Shown here piece by piece: positions 1-7,553 of a stretch of 64,000 bases of DNA. Made by a program: the position numbers and the translations under genes. Every line of letters begins with the position of its first letter. The first letter of the stretch is position 1. Below the pieces are notes generated by a model. The model saw only the letters and a list, made by a program, of their open reading frames with translations, made no database searches and was not told where the DNA came from. Source of the stretch: Neorhizobium sp. JUb45 (GTDB lineage Bacteria; Pseudomonadota; Alphaproteobacteria; Rhizobiales; Rhizobiaceae); NCBI RefSeq assembly GCF_004343585.1, contig NZ_SLYW01000003.1:620001-684000 (forward strand), in the 5' to 3' direction.

Positions 1-1
1 G

Positions 2-898
2 ACCCAGCCGGTAAACACCGCCCTCGACCGCCCGCTCGATAATCGCGTCGCCGGACTTGTGAACGGCATGATCGGGGTGATCATTTTCAGCGGCTCGCTG
101 CCGGCGACACGGTTGGCAGTGACCGGTTTCGATCCGTTTTTCCTGACGTTTGCACGCGGCACCATTGCCGGTGTGCTCAGCCTTGCCCTGCTGCTCGCCT
201 TCAAGGAGAAGCGGCCTTCGGTGGCGGATCTCATTTCGCTGGCCGTGATCGCGCTCGGCGTCGTGCTCGGTTTTCCGCTGCTGACAGCGATTGCGCTGCA
301 GCACGTTACCTCGGCACATTCGATCGTCTTCATCGGCCTTTTGCCGCTTGCAACCGCCATCTTTGGCGTGATGCGCGGCGGCGAGCGGCCAAAACCGGTC
401 TTCTGGGTGTTTTCGGCTTTGGGCAGCCTGCTGGTGGCGGGATTTGCCGTGGCTCAAGGCCTGACGGCCTCGCCGCTGGGGGACAGCCTGATGCTGGCGG
501 CCGTGATCGTCTGTGGCTTGGGTTATGCCGAAGGTGCGCGGCTCTCGAAACGGCTGGGCGGTTGGCAGGTAATCTGCTGGGCACTCACCCTGTCGCTGCC
601 GGTCATGGCTGTCGGCCTGATGGTCACATGGCCGCAAACCCTCACAAACATTCCCGCCCCGGCATGGGCAGGCCTCGTTTATGTGTCGCTGTTCAGCATG
701 CTGATCGGCTTCATCTTCTGGTATCGCGGGCTGGCACAGGGCGGCACCGCCTCGGTTGGCCAGTTGCAGCTGCTACAGCCATTTTTCGGCCTGGCGCTTG
801 CCGCCACGCTGCTTGGCGAAACCGTCACGCCGCTGATGCTGGTCGCCACGATCGGCGTGATCGGCTGTGTTGCCGCCGCCCGCCGGTTTGCACGGTAG
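2..898 (+). CDS. EamA/DMT-family transporter, 5' end outside window
   Basis: Multi-pass inner-membrane protein of the drug/metabolite transporter (EamA) superfamily; substrate unknown. The frame is open to the left edge, so the N-terminus is probably cut off. A GTG at 59 exists, but the residues before it (NRVAGLVNGM) read naturally into the first membrane helix, so 59 is unlikely to be the true start. About ten hydrophobic segments form two EamA repeats, each beginning with the family's small-residue helix (GVIIFSGSLPATRLAV and, in the second half, the region around FWYRGLAQGG). It converges on the aldo/keto reductase gene, 18 bases away. Family call is firm; function is not predictable. Confidence 0.85.
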   Translation, partial: TQPVNTALDRPLDNRVAGLVNGMIGVIIFSGSLPATRLAVTGFDPFFLTFARGTIAGVLSLALLLAFKEKRPSVADLISLAVIALGVVLGFPLLTAIALQHVTSAHSIVFIGLLPLATAIFGVMRGGERPKPVFWVFSALGSLLVAGFAVAQGLTASPLGDSLMLAAVIVCGLGYAEGARLSKRLGGWQVICWALTLSLPVMAVGLMVTWPQTLTNIPAPAWAGLVYVSLFSMLIGFIFWYRGLAQGGTASVGQLQLLQPFFGLALAATLLGETVTPLMLVATIGVIGCVAAARRFAR

Positions 899-916
899 GC
901 GACGGCGCATTCAGGC

Positions 917-2020
917 TCAGCGGTGCGGCCACGCCTCCACCGTCTGGCCGCCAAAAAGGCGATCGGTCGGCATCTGAAAAATGAAATAGGGATTGAGCAG
1001 CGGCAAAGCCGTTGCCTGTTCCAGCCGTGCCGATTGCTCATCGCTCAGCCGCACATCCAGCGAGGCGATGTTCTGCGACAACTGTTCCGCCCGGCTGGCG
1101 CCGATCAGCACAGATGACACGCCGGGGCGATTGGCCACCCAGTTCAGCGCCACCTCTGCCGGCGAACGGCCGATCTCGGACGCCACCGATTTCAACACAT
1201 CGACCACATCGAAATTGCGTTCCGTAAAGAGCATGCCGCCGAACGGGTTGTCGCCGTTCAACCGGCCATCGCTGCCGTTTTCGCTGACTTCCGAACCACT
1301 ATTGGGCAGCGCACCGGCACCCGACGCATCGGCGATCTTGTCGCGACCATATTTGCCGGTCAAAAGGCCGGCGGCAAGCGGGCTCCACGGCACAAGGCCG
1401 AGACCGAATTCGTGACCTGCCGGCAGAAGATCCAGTTCCACACCACGATCGATCAGCGAATAGGCATATTGCAGGCCGATCGGCTTTGGCAGGCCATGTG
1501 CCTCGGCCAGCGTCGCCACCTTGGCTACATACCAGGCGGGCGTATTGGAAAAGCCGTAATGCAGGATCTTGCCGGCGCGCACGGCATCGCCAAGCGTCTG
1601 CAACACCTCTTCGGCCGGCGTCGTACGGTCCCAGACATGCACCCAATACATGTCGATATAATCCGTCTGCAGCCGCTTCAGAGAGCCTTCGATGCCGAGC
1701 CGGATGTTCTTGGCGCCATTGCCGCCCCAGAGCGGCGTGCCCTGCCCGCGCGGAAAACCGGATTTCGTGGCAATGACCAAACGATCCCGCAGGCCGCTGT
1801 CGGAGAGAAAACGCCCCAGCATGGCTTCGCTTTCACCACCGGAATAGATATCGGCCGTATCGAGAAAATTGCCGCCGGCATCGACATAGGCGTCGAACAG
1901 CGCCCGCGCCGTCTGCTCGCCGGCGCCCCAGCGGCCGGCCCCGAATGTCATGGTGCCGAGCGCCAGCGGGCTGACGATCAGGCCGGATTTTCCAAGTGTG
2001 CGGTAGCTGGTGAGGTCCAT
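917..2020 (-). CDS. aldo/keto reductase
   Basis: NAD(P)H-dependent oxidoreductase of about 367 residues with a TIM-barrel fold, close to the YajO/YghZ type of cytosolic reductase. Visible features are the N-terminal LGKSGLIVSPLALGTMTFG, the catalytic DTADIYSGG segment with Asp and Tyr, the VIATKSGF strand carrying the catalytic Lys and YWVHVWD with the His. The ATG at 2020 is chosen because an AAGGAG ribosome site sits just upstream; a longer reading to 2116 adds a low-complexity extension. It is divergent from a LysR gene, which commonly controls such a neighbour. Substrate is unknown. Confidence 0.9.
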   Translation of the reverse strand: MDLTSYRTLGKSGLIVSPLALGTMTFGAGRWGAGEQTARALFDAYVDAGGNFLDTADIYSGGESEAMLGRFLSDSGLRDRLVIATKSGFPRGQGTPLWGGNGAKNIRLGIEGSLKRLQTDYIDMYWVHVWDRTTPAEEVLQTLGDAVRAGKILHYGFSNTPAWYVAKVATLAEAHGLPKPIGLQYAYSLIDRGVELDLLPAGHEFGLGLVPWSPLAAGLLTGKYGRDKIADASGAGALPNSGSEVSENGSDGRLNGDNPFGGMLFTERNFDVVDVLKSVASEIGRSPAEVALNWVANRPGVSSVLIGASRAEQLSQNIASLDVRLSDEQSARLEQATALPLLNPYFIFQMPTDRLFGGQTVEAWPHR

Positions 2021-2093
2021 CTGCAATCTCCTTCGTGGTGATGGAGATGCATGTAGCGCCCGGCCCGCAGCGGGATTAGCCATTGCCCGCCGC

Positions 2094-2116
2094 ATGCACT
2101 TGTGAGCAGAATGCAT
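2094..2116. promoter_or_regulatory. interrupted palindrome between AKR and LysR genes
   Basis: ATGCA (2094-2098) and TGCAT (2112-2116) form an inverted repeat with a 13-base spacer, ending two bases before the lysR start and about 75 bases upstream of the aldo/keto reductase start. The layout fits a LysR-type autoregulatory site in a divergent promoter. Assignment is by position and symmetry only. Confidence 0.35.
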
Positions 2117-2118
2117 GA

Positions 2119-3006
2119 ATGGAACGCAGTCAGCTCAATGATCTAATGGCATTCGCGATGGTGGCGCGCGAACGCAGTTTTACCCGCGCCGCTGCCATTC
2201 TCGGCATGTCGCCTTCGGCGCTCAGCCACGCCATGCGCGGGCTGGAGGAGCGGCTGGGCGTGCGGCTTCTGGCCCGCACGACGCGCAGCGTGGCACCGAC
2301 AGAGGCGGGTGAGCGGCTGCTGCAATCGCTCACTCCGGCACTGACGGAAATCGACAACGGGTTGGAGGCGCTGGCGGAATGGCGCGACAACCCCTCCGGC
2401 ACGGTGCGTATCACCACTTTCGCCTATGCTGCGCGCATGGTGCTTTTGCCGAAACTGCCGGCCATTCTGCTGGCGCATCCGGATGTGCGCGTCGAGGTCG
2501 ACATCAACGACGGGCTGACCGATATCGTGGCATCCGGTTTCGATGCCGGCATTCGGCTGGGAGAATCCGTCGACAAGGACATGATCGCTATCAAGCTCGG
2601 GCCGGATCTGCGCACGGTGGTGGTTGGCACGCCCTCCTATTTCGAACGTTTTCCGCCGCCGTTGACGCCATACGATCTGGAGCGTCACGCCTGTATCGGC
2701 TACCGGCTGACGACATCAGGCGGGCTTCTGCCATGGGAATTCGAAAAGGACGGCAAGGAGATCAGGATCCGCACCAGCGGACCATTGGTGGCCAATGACG
2801 GCGACCTGCCGGCGGCAGCCGTTCGCGCCGGTGCCGGATTGGGCTATATCATGGAGCACGATGTCGCCGACGAAATTGCGTCAGGCGCACTGGTGCAGGT
2901 TCTGGCCGACTGGTGCCCGACATTTCCGGGTTTCCACCTCTATCATCCCAGCCGGCGACAATCGCCACCGGCGCTGAGGGCGCTGATTGCCGCTCTGAAG
3001 ATGTGA
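2119..3006 (+). CDS. LysR-family transcriptional regulator
   Basis: A 295-residue LysR-type regulator of the usual length. The N-terminal winged HTH covers about residues 5-65 (LNDLMAFAMVARERSFTRAA, then SALSHAMRGLEERLGVRLL and the RTTRSVAPTEAG wing). The rest is a periplasmic-binding-protein-like effector domain of the CrgA/DsdC-like subgroup (GFDAGIRLGE, then a LPAAAVRAGAGLGY segment). It is transcribed away from the aldo/keto reductase and is the obvious candidate to control that gene and itself. Effector unknown. Confidence 0.92.
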   Translation: MERSQLNDLMAFAMVARERSFTRAAAILGMSPSALSHAMRGLEERLGVRLLARTTRSVAPTEAGERLLQSLTPALTEIDNGLEALAEWRDNPSGTVRITTFAYAARMVLLPKLPAILLAHPDVRVEVDINDGLTDIVASGFDAGIRLGESVDKDMIAIKLGPDLRTVVVGTPSYFERFPPPLTPYDLERHACIGYRLTTSGGLLPWEFEKDGKEIRIRTSGPLVANDGDLPAAAVRAGAGLGYIMEHDVADEIASGALVQVLADWCPTFPGFHLYHPSRRQSPPALRALIAALKM

Positions 3007-3043
3007 GGGACCGGGCGAGATTTTTCCCGCCCGACCGAAAATT

Positions 3044-3763
3044 TTACTGCCAGACCACCACGCGCGCCTTTTCCGGCACGCGGTCGAAGAGGTCGATAAT
3101 GTCCTGGTTCATCAGGCGTACGCAGCCGGACGATACCGCCTTGCCGATCGAATTCCATTCCGGCGAGCCGTGCAGGCGATAAAGCGTGTCCTGGCCATTC
3201 TGGAAGATATAGAGCGCACGGGCGCCGAGCGGGTTCTTGAGGCCCGGCGACATGCCGCCATTCTTGGCGGAATAAGAGACGAGTTCCGGCTGGCGGGCGA
3301 TCATTTCGTCCGGCGGCGTCCATTTCGGCCAGCGCTGACGCCACTGGATGACGCCCTCGCCCTGCCAGGCAAATCCCTGCCGGCCGATGCCGACGCCGTA
3401 ACGCATGGCAGTGCCGCCCGGTTCGGTGAGGTAAAGGAAGCGCGACTGCGTATCGACGACAACTGTGCCGGCCGGTTGGCCGGTCGTATTCGACACGCGC
3501 TGGCGATAAAAGCGCGGCGGAATTTTCTGATAAGGCACGGCAGGGATGACGAACCCGCCATCGGCGATCTGGCCGTACATGACGTCGAGTTCGCTATTGC
3601 CAACGCCAAGCGACGGATCGACCACCTGCGTGGCATTGTCGCGATAGGTGATGGTGTAACCACGGGTGACCGGGCCGGAGGAGGCGCAGCTGGCCAGAGT
3701 TGAAGCCGTACCGACAGCCATCAGGCTGAGCAGGTTGCGGCGGGAGAGCATCGTGTCTGTCAT
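3044..3763 (-). CDS. L,D-transpeptidase (YkuD) lipoprotein, copy 1
   Basis: Peptidoglycan-modifying L,D-transpeptidase of about 239 residues that would make 3-3 crosslinks or attach proteins to the wall in the periplasm. It starts MTDTMLSRRNLLSL with a twin-arginine-like pair and a lipobox LASC near residue 27, so export as a lipoprotein is likely. The YkuD active site is intact: HGSPEWNSIGKAVSSGCVRL, with the SGCVR catalytic Cys near the C-terminus. A longer frame to 3973 exists but has no signal-like start. It lies next to a second, homologous gene in the same orientation. Confidence 0.9.
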   Translation of the reverse strand: MTDTMLSRRNLLSLMAVGTASTLASCASSGPVTRGYTITYRDNATQVVDPSLGVGNSELDVMYGQIADGGFVIPAVPYQKIPPRFYRQRVSNTTGQPAGTVVVDTQSRFLYLTEPGGTAMRYGVGIGRQGFAWQGEGVIQWRQRWPKWTPPDEMIARQPELVSYSAKNGGMSPGLKNPLGARALYIFQNGQDTLYRLHGSPEWNSIGKAVSSGCVRLMNQDIIDLFDRVPEKARVVVWQ

Positions 3764-3988
3764 GGGGGCCGTTTCGACTTCGTTACAGGACATCAGGCCG
3801 CGTCGGCGGCTTTCGACGTCAGGCGGGACCGGCTTAAACGAGGATCGTGAAGATTTGTTCCACACGCTCGTTCCGGACGGATCAGGCCGCTTGTCGTCTG
3901 TCAGGAACAATAGGCCGGTCGCGGCTGTCCGGCCACGCAAAGGCTCAGAACTTTGCCGTGATCGCCACGACATTTTCCGTGACCGTGA

Positions 3989-4807
3989 TCAGATCACCAC
4001 GATCGTGGTCTTGGCCGGAATGCGGTTATAGAGATCGATGACGTCCTGGTTGAACATGCGAACGCAGCCGGAAGACGTCGCCTTGCCGACCGATTGCCAG
4101 TCCGGCGTGCCGTGGACGCGGTAAAGCGTGTCCTTGCCGTCCTTGTAGATATACATGGCGCGTGCGCCGAGCGGATTGTTGAGGCCAGGTGTCGCGCCAC
4201 CTTCGGAGGCTGCAAACTGGCGCAGATCCGGTTGGCGGGCAACCATGTCTTCCGGCGGCGTCCAGCGCGGCCATTTGGCTTTCCACTGTACAGTGCCACG
4301 GCCGGTCCAGCCATAACCGGCCTTGCCGAGGCCGACGCCATAACGCATCGCCTTGCCGTTTTCCTGCACGAGATAGAGGAAATGCGCCTTGGTATCGACG
4401 ACGATCGTGCCCGGCGCTTCCGCTGTCTGGTAGGAGACTTCCTGCCTCAGGTAACGCTGGTCGACACGCGAAGTGGGGATGGCCGGCAGCGTATGGCCCT
4501 CGTCGCGCATCACCTCATACATCGTGCGATGCACCGGGTTGGACACAGGCAGACCATAGGTCTGGTGGAAATCGGTCGGGTAGAGCTGGCGTTTATGCGG
4601 AATGGCCCCGGGCATCGGCGGTGGATTGTTGCTCGGTGGGTCCGCATATTCGGGAACGGCAAAGACTGGAGCGGTCTGCTGCACGAAAACGGCCGGATCC
4701 ATCAGCGTCGTGTCGGTAACGAACAGGCAGCCGGAAAGGCTGGTGGTCGCGAACAATGTCGTGGCAAGCACGAACACGCGGCGAAGAGGCAGATGAGACA
4801 AGGACAT
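3989..4807 (-). CDS. L,D-transpeptidase (YkuD) lipoprotein, copy 2
   Basis: Second YkuD-family protein of 272 residues. The N-terminus is a lipoprotein signal peptide (VLATTLFATTSLSGC, Cys about residue 27). After a proline-rich linker the YkuD domain follows, with YLVQENGKAMRYGVGLG and the catalytic HGTPDWQSVGKATSSGCVR. It matches copy 1 segment by segment through the catalytic half but differs in the linker, so this is a tandem duplication followed by divergence. The gap to copy 1 is about 225 bases with no convincing gene in it. Confidence 0.9.
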   Translation of the reverse strand: MSLSHLPLRRVFVLATTLFATTSLSGCLFVTDTTLMDPAVFVQQTAPVFAVPEYADPPSNNPPPMPGAIPHKRQLYPTDFHQTYGLPVSNPVHRTMYEVMRDEGHTLPAIPTSRVDQRYLRQEVSYQTAEAPGTIVVDTKAHFLYLVQENGKAMRYGVGLGKAGYGWTGRGTVQWKAKWPRWTPPEDMVARQPDLRQFAASEGGATPGLNNPLGARAMYIYKDGKDTLYRVHGTPDWQSVGKATSSGCVRMFNQDVIDLYNRIPAKTTIVVI

Positions 4808-4914
4808 GGGCAGAACCGCTTCCGGCAGATGACGTCGCGGTCAAACTAGACATCGCAACTGGCGCGAAGCTGGAGATTTTTTGTGATGGCAGCAACGAAT
4901 GTCCAATCATGCCA

Positions 4915-5373
4915 TCAGTCGCTGCGGCATCCTTTGGCTTCAGCCTCGTTTTTGGCGGCAGGAGGCGCAAAATCGGGCGCGATATCGGCCAGCGTCACAC
5001 CGGCAAAACGCTTCAACAGCAACTGCTCCGCCTCGGCAAAAACATCCTTCAGCGTCGCGTTGACGCCCTGTTCGATCACACAGCCGGGCATATCGTAGGC
5101 CGGACCAACAGCGAAGACCGAAGGCTCGCCGACGGCGCGATAGATATCGAGCAGCGTCAGTTCGGAAAGCGGACGGGACAGGGTCCAGCCGCCGCCATGT
5201 CCTTTTTCCGAGGCAACATAGCCTTTTTCCCGCAGGCCCGCCATCGTGCGGCGGATAACCACCGGATTGGTGTCCAGCATTTTTGCGATCATATCCGACG
5301 TCAACGCACCGTCGTGATGGCCCATGTGGATCAGCACATGCAACATGCGTGAAAGCCGGCTGTCCTGTCGCAT
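4915..5373 (-). CDS. Rrf2-family transcriptional regulator
   Basis: A 152-residue Rrf2-type winged-helix regulator (MRQDSRLSRMLHVLIHMG, ALTSDMIAKMLDTNPVVIRRTMAGL, KGHGGGWTLSR). It lacks the three-Cys cluster of IscR/NsrR; only one Cys is central (MPGCVIEQ) and one terminal, so it resembles thiol-sensing members such as HypR/YwnA rather than Fe-S sensors. The ATG at 5373 is used because the extra 21 residues of the longer frame lack family similarity. It is divergent from a flavoprotein with a redox CPYC motif, so control of that gene in response to disulfide or electrophile stress is likely. Confidence 0.88.
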   Translation of the reverse strand: MRQDSRLSRMLHVLIHMGHHDGALTSDMIAKMLDTNPVVIRRTMAGLREKGYVASEKGHGGGWTLSRPLSELTLLDIYRAVGEPSVFAVGPAYDMPGCVIEQGVNATLKDVFAEAEQLLLKRFAGVTLADIAPDFAPPAAKNEAEAKGCRSD

Positions 5374-5448
5374 TTCATCCCTATCCGCCCATCGGGCCTG
5401 TTTTCTCTCCCTGCCAATACCATGGCCGGCCATCACTCGTCACAACAA

Positions 5449-5492
5449 AAGTTGCGTGACTATTGACTTCGTAATTTCACGTAACTTATGTT
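5449..5492. promoter_or_regulatory. Rrf2 operator dyad overlapping the flavoprotein promoter
   Basis: AAGTTGCGTGA (5449-5459) and TCACGTAACTT (5477-5487) form an 11-base inverted repeat with one mismatch and a 17-base spacer. A promoter-like TTGACT (5463-5468) and TATGTT (5487-5492, 18-base spacing) lie inside and at the edge of the dyad, pointing at the flavoprotein start at 5519. A repressor bound here would block that promoter. Confidence 0.6.
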
Positions 5493-5518
5493 GTTTCGAA
5501 ACTTCACGGGAGCATGCC

Positions 5519-6415
5519 ATGAGCGATCACATCCATGACGTCATCATTGTCGGCGGCAGTTATGCCGGCCTTTCCGCCGCCTTGCAGCTTGGTCGTGCCC
5601 GTCGCGATGTGCTGATCATCGACGAGGGCAAGCGCCGCAACCGCTTTGCCGCCCGCTCACACGGTTTTCTGACACAGGACGGTATCGATCCGGCGGTGAT
5701 CGCAGCGGAAGCGCGGGCGCAGGTCATGGAATACCCGACCATAAACTGGCTTGCCGGCCGTGCCGAAACAGCAGAGCGCACAGAAACAGGCTTTGCCGTC
5801 ACCACTGCCGGCCAGCGCCACCTGTCGCGACGATTGCTGCTGGCGACCGGCGTGCGCGACATCCTGCCGGACATTGCCGGGCTGGAGGAACGCTGGGGCA
5901 AGGCGGTGTTTCACTGCCCCTATTGCCACGGTTACGAACTCAATCAGGGGCAGATCGGCGTCATCGCCGGTTCGGATCTTTCCATGCATCACGCGCTGAT
6001 GCTGCCCGACTGGGGGCCGACGACATTTCTCATCAACAATGCCTTCGAACCCGACGCCGAACAGCTGAAAAACCTCGATGCACGCGGCGTCACACTCGAG
6101 CGCAACCCGATCGAAGAAATCACCGGACATGCGGACATTCGCCTTAAAGATGGCCGCATCCTCTCCTTCGCCGGCCTTTTCGCGCTGGCCCGCTTCGAAC
6201 TGGCCAGCCCGCTGGCGCATCAACTCGGCCTGCAACTCGAAGAAAACCCGGTCGGTTCGGTGATCAGGACGGACCCGATGAAGGAAACCAGCATGGCCGG
6301 CGTCTTTGCCTGCGGGGATGCGGCGCGTCCGATGGCCTCCGTGGCACTGGCTGTCGGAGACGGCAATCTGGCCGGCGCCGGCCTGCATCGATCGCTGTTG
6401 TTCGGCGCGATCTGA
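5519..6415 (+). CDS. thioredoxin-reductase-like FAD/NAD(P) oxidoreductase
   Basis: A 298-residue pyridine nucleotide-disulfide oxidoreductase of the low-molecular-weight thioredoxin reductase type. It has the FAD-binding IIVGGSYAGLSAALQLGR at the N-terminus, a redox-active CPYC (HCPYCHGYE) near residue 136, and the C-terminal FAD motif FACGDAARP. The NAD-domain GxGxxA motif is weak (VIAGSDLSMHHA), as in several TrxR-like proteins of unclear electron donor. The start at 5519 is preferred because it begins the Rossmann strand directly. Divergent from the Rrf2 gene. True TrxB or a TrxR-like enzyme cannot be separated from sequence alone. Confidence 0.88.
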   Translation: MSDHIHDVIIVGGSYAGLSAALQLGRARRDVLIIDEGKRRNRFAARSHGFLTQDGIDPAVIAAEARAQVMEYPTINWLAGRAETAERTETGFAVTTAGQRHLSRRLLLATGVRDILPDIAGLEERWGKAVFHCPYCHGYELNQGQIGVIAGSDLSMHHALMLPDWGPTTFLINNAFEPDAEQLKNLDARGVTLERNPIEEITGHADIRLKDGRILSFAGLFALARFELASPLAHQLGLQLEENPVGSVIRTDPMKETSMAGVFACGDAARPMASVALAVGDGNLAGAGLHRSLLFGAI

Positions 6416-6432
6416 TCAGCAGTCCAATCGCT

Positions 6433-7341
6433 CTAAGCGAACTGATTAAAGAAGCGAATGCTTTCCACCACCGCGCCCGGCACCACGCCAGTGTGATTGC
6501 CGGGCAGCAGAATCTTGTCGATCGGCATCTTCGCGTCCCGCACCCGCGCCATCAGCAATTCGTGGTCGGCATCGAACGGACGCTCCTCGCTGCCACGCAA
6601 AAGCAGCGTCGGGCATTTCAGGCTCGACCCGAAACAGACCGAGGAGCGCATGATGAATTCTCGCGGGTTCGAGCCGTCAAACGGCATTTCATCCGAATAG
6701 CGGTGAAAATAGCGCCAGGAATTGACGCCCGCTGAAATCGGCGCCGCCGCCCGGAATTTTCGCGTCATTGCAGCCAGAAGCGACAGCGTGCCGCCATTCG
6801 AATGGCCGGCGATAAAAAGACGATTACGATCCACGCCGGCCAGGTTTTCCAGGTAGCTGGCGGCAGCAAGCGCATCCGCCGTCTCATCATAAAAACCGGA
6901 ATAATTGCCGGCCTGTCCGTTCTCCCCGCGGAAAGATGGATGCAGCACAATAAAACCGGCCTCCCAATAGGCCTTCATCAGCGCCCAATGGCCATCGCCG
7001 GTGGCATTGCCACCGTGAAGAAACAGCACGGCCGGCTTCAACCTCGATGATGGCTGATATTCCGACAGCCAGGCGATCAGTTCGATCGAGCCGTGCGGAC
7101 CACCCGGATACGTCACCGTGCGGGCGCCGGGCGGTGTGCCGAGCGCTGCGGATTTTTCCGGTGACGGGCCCCGGCGCAGCAGATGCGTGCGAAATCCTTG
7201 CCGGGCGATGGAATAGTCCTGCTTTTCCGCCGGCAGGCTGTCCGGCACAGTAAAGCCGGCAGCAGTGACACGAGACGGAAGCATGGTTGCGGCAACCAAA
7301 CCCGACATCAGAAAGCGCCGCGTCATCTGCAATGCAACCAT
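6433..7341 (-). CDS. secreted alpha/beta hydrolase
   Basis: About 302 residues with an N-terminal export signal containing a twin-arginine-like pair (MTRRFLMSGLVAATML). The body is an alpha/beta hydrolase of the dienelactone hydrolase/prolyl oligopeptidase group: oxyanion-hole HGG (LFLHGGNATG), nucleophile elbow GHSNGG with the catalytic Ser, and a C-terminal GNHTGV that supplies the His. An esterase or peptidase acting outside the cytoplasm is likely; substrate unknown. Starts at 7341 or 7326 are both possible. It converges with the flavoprotein gene. Confidence 0.85.
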   Translation of the reverse strand: MVALQMTRRFLMSGLVAATMLPSRVTAAGFTVPDSLPAEKQDYSIARQGFRTHLLRRGPSPEKSAALGTPPGARTVTYPGGPHGSIELIAWLSEYQPSSRLKPAVLFLHGGNATGDGHWALMKAYWEAGFIVLHPSFRGENGQAGNYSGFYDETADALAAASYLENLAGVDRNRLFIAGHSNGGTLSLLAAMTRKFRAAAPISAGVNSWRYFHRYSDEMPFDGSNPREFIMRSSVCFGSSLKCPTLLLRGSEERPFDADHELLMARVRDAKMPIDKILLPGNHTGVVPGAVVESIRFFNQFA

Positions 7342-7355
7342 AGGATATACCTTGC

Positions 7356-7374
7356 TGTCAGAAAAATACTGACA
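7356..7374. promoter_or_regulatory. inverted repeat in the hydrolase leader
   Basis: TGTCAG (7356-7361) and CTGACA (7369-7374) with a 7-base AT spacer lie 15-33 bases upstream of the hydrolase start. This could be an operator or a small leader hairpin. Symmetry is the only evidence. Confidence 0.3.
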
Positions 7375-7553
7375 CAAAATAACACGTAAGATTGTGGCAT
7401 TTGCAAGTCACATACAATATCGCAACCGGTAGTCGAGTTTATATTTTAATTTAATCTTCTTGATAAGTGAAATTTATCTAAAATTGAATATTTTGACGAA
7501 TGGTCCACGGAGAACAACGTCTTTCGCTCCGCTGTACTAGGATATTCAGTGTA

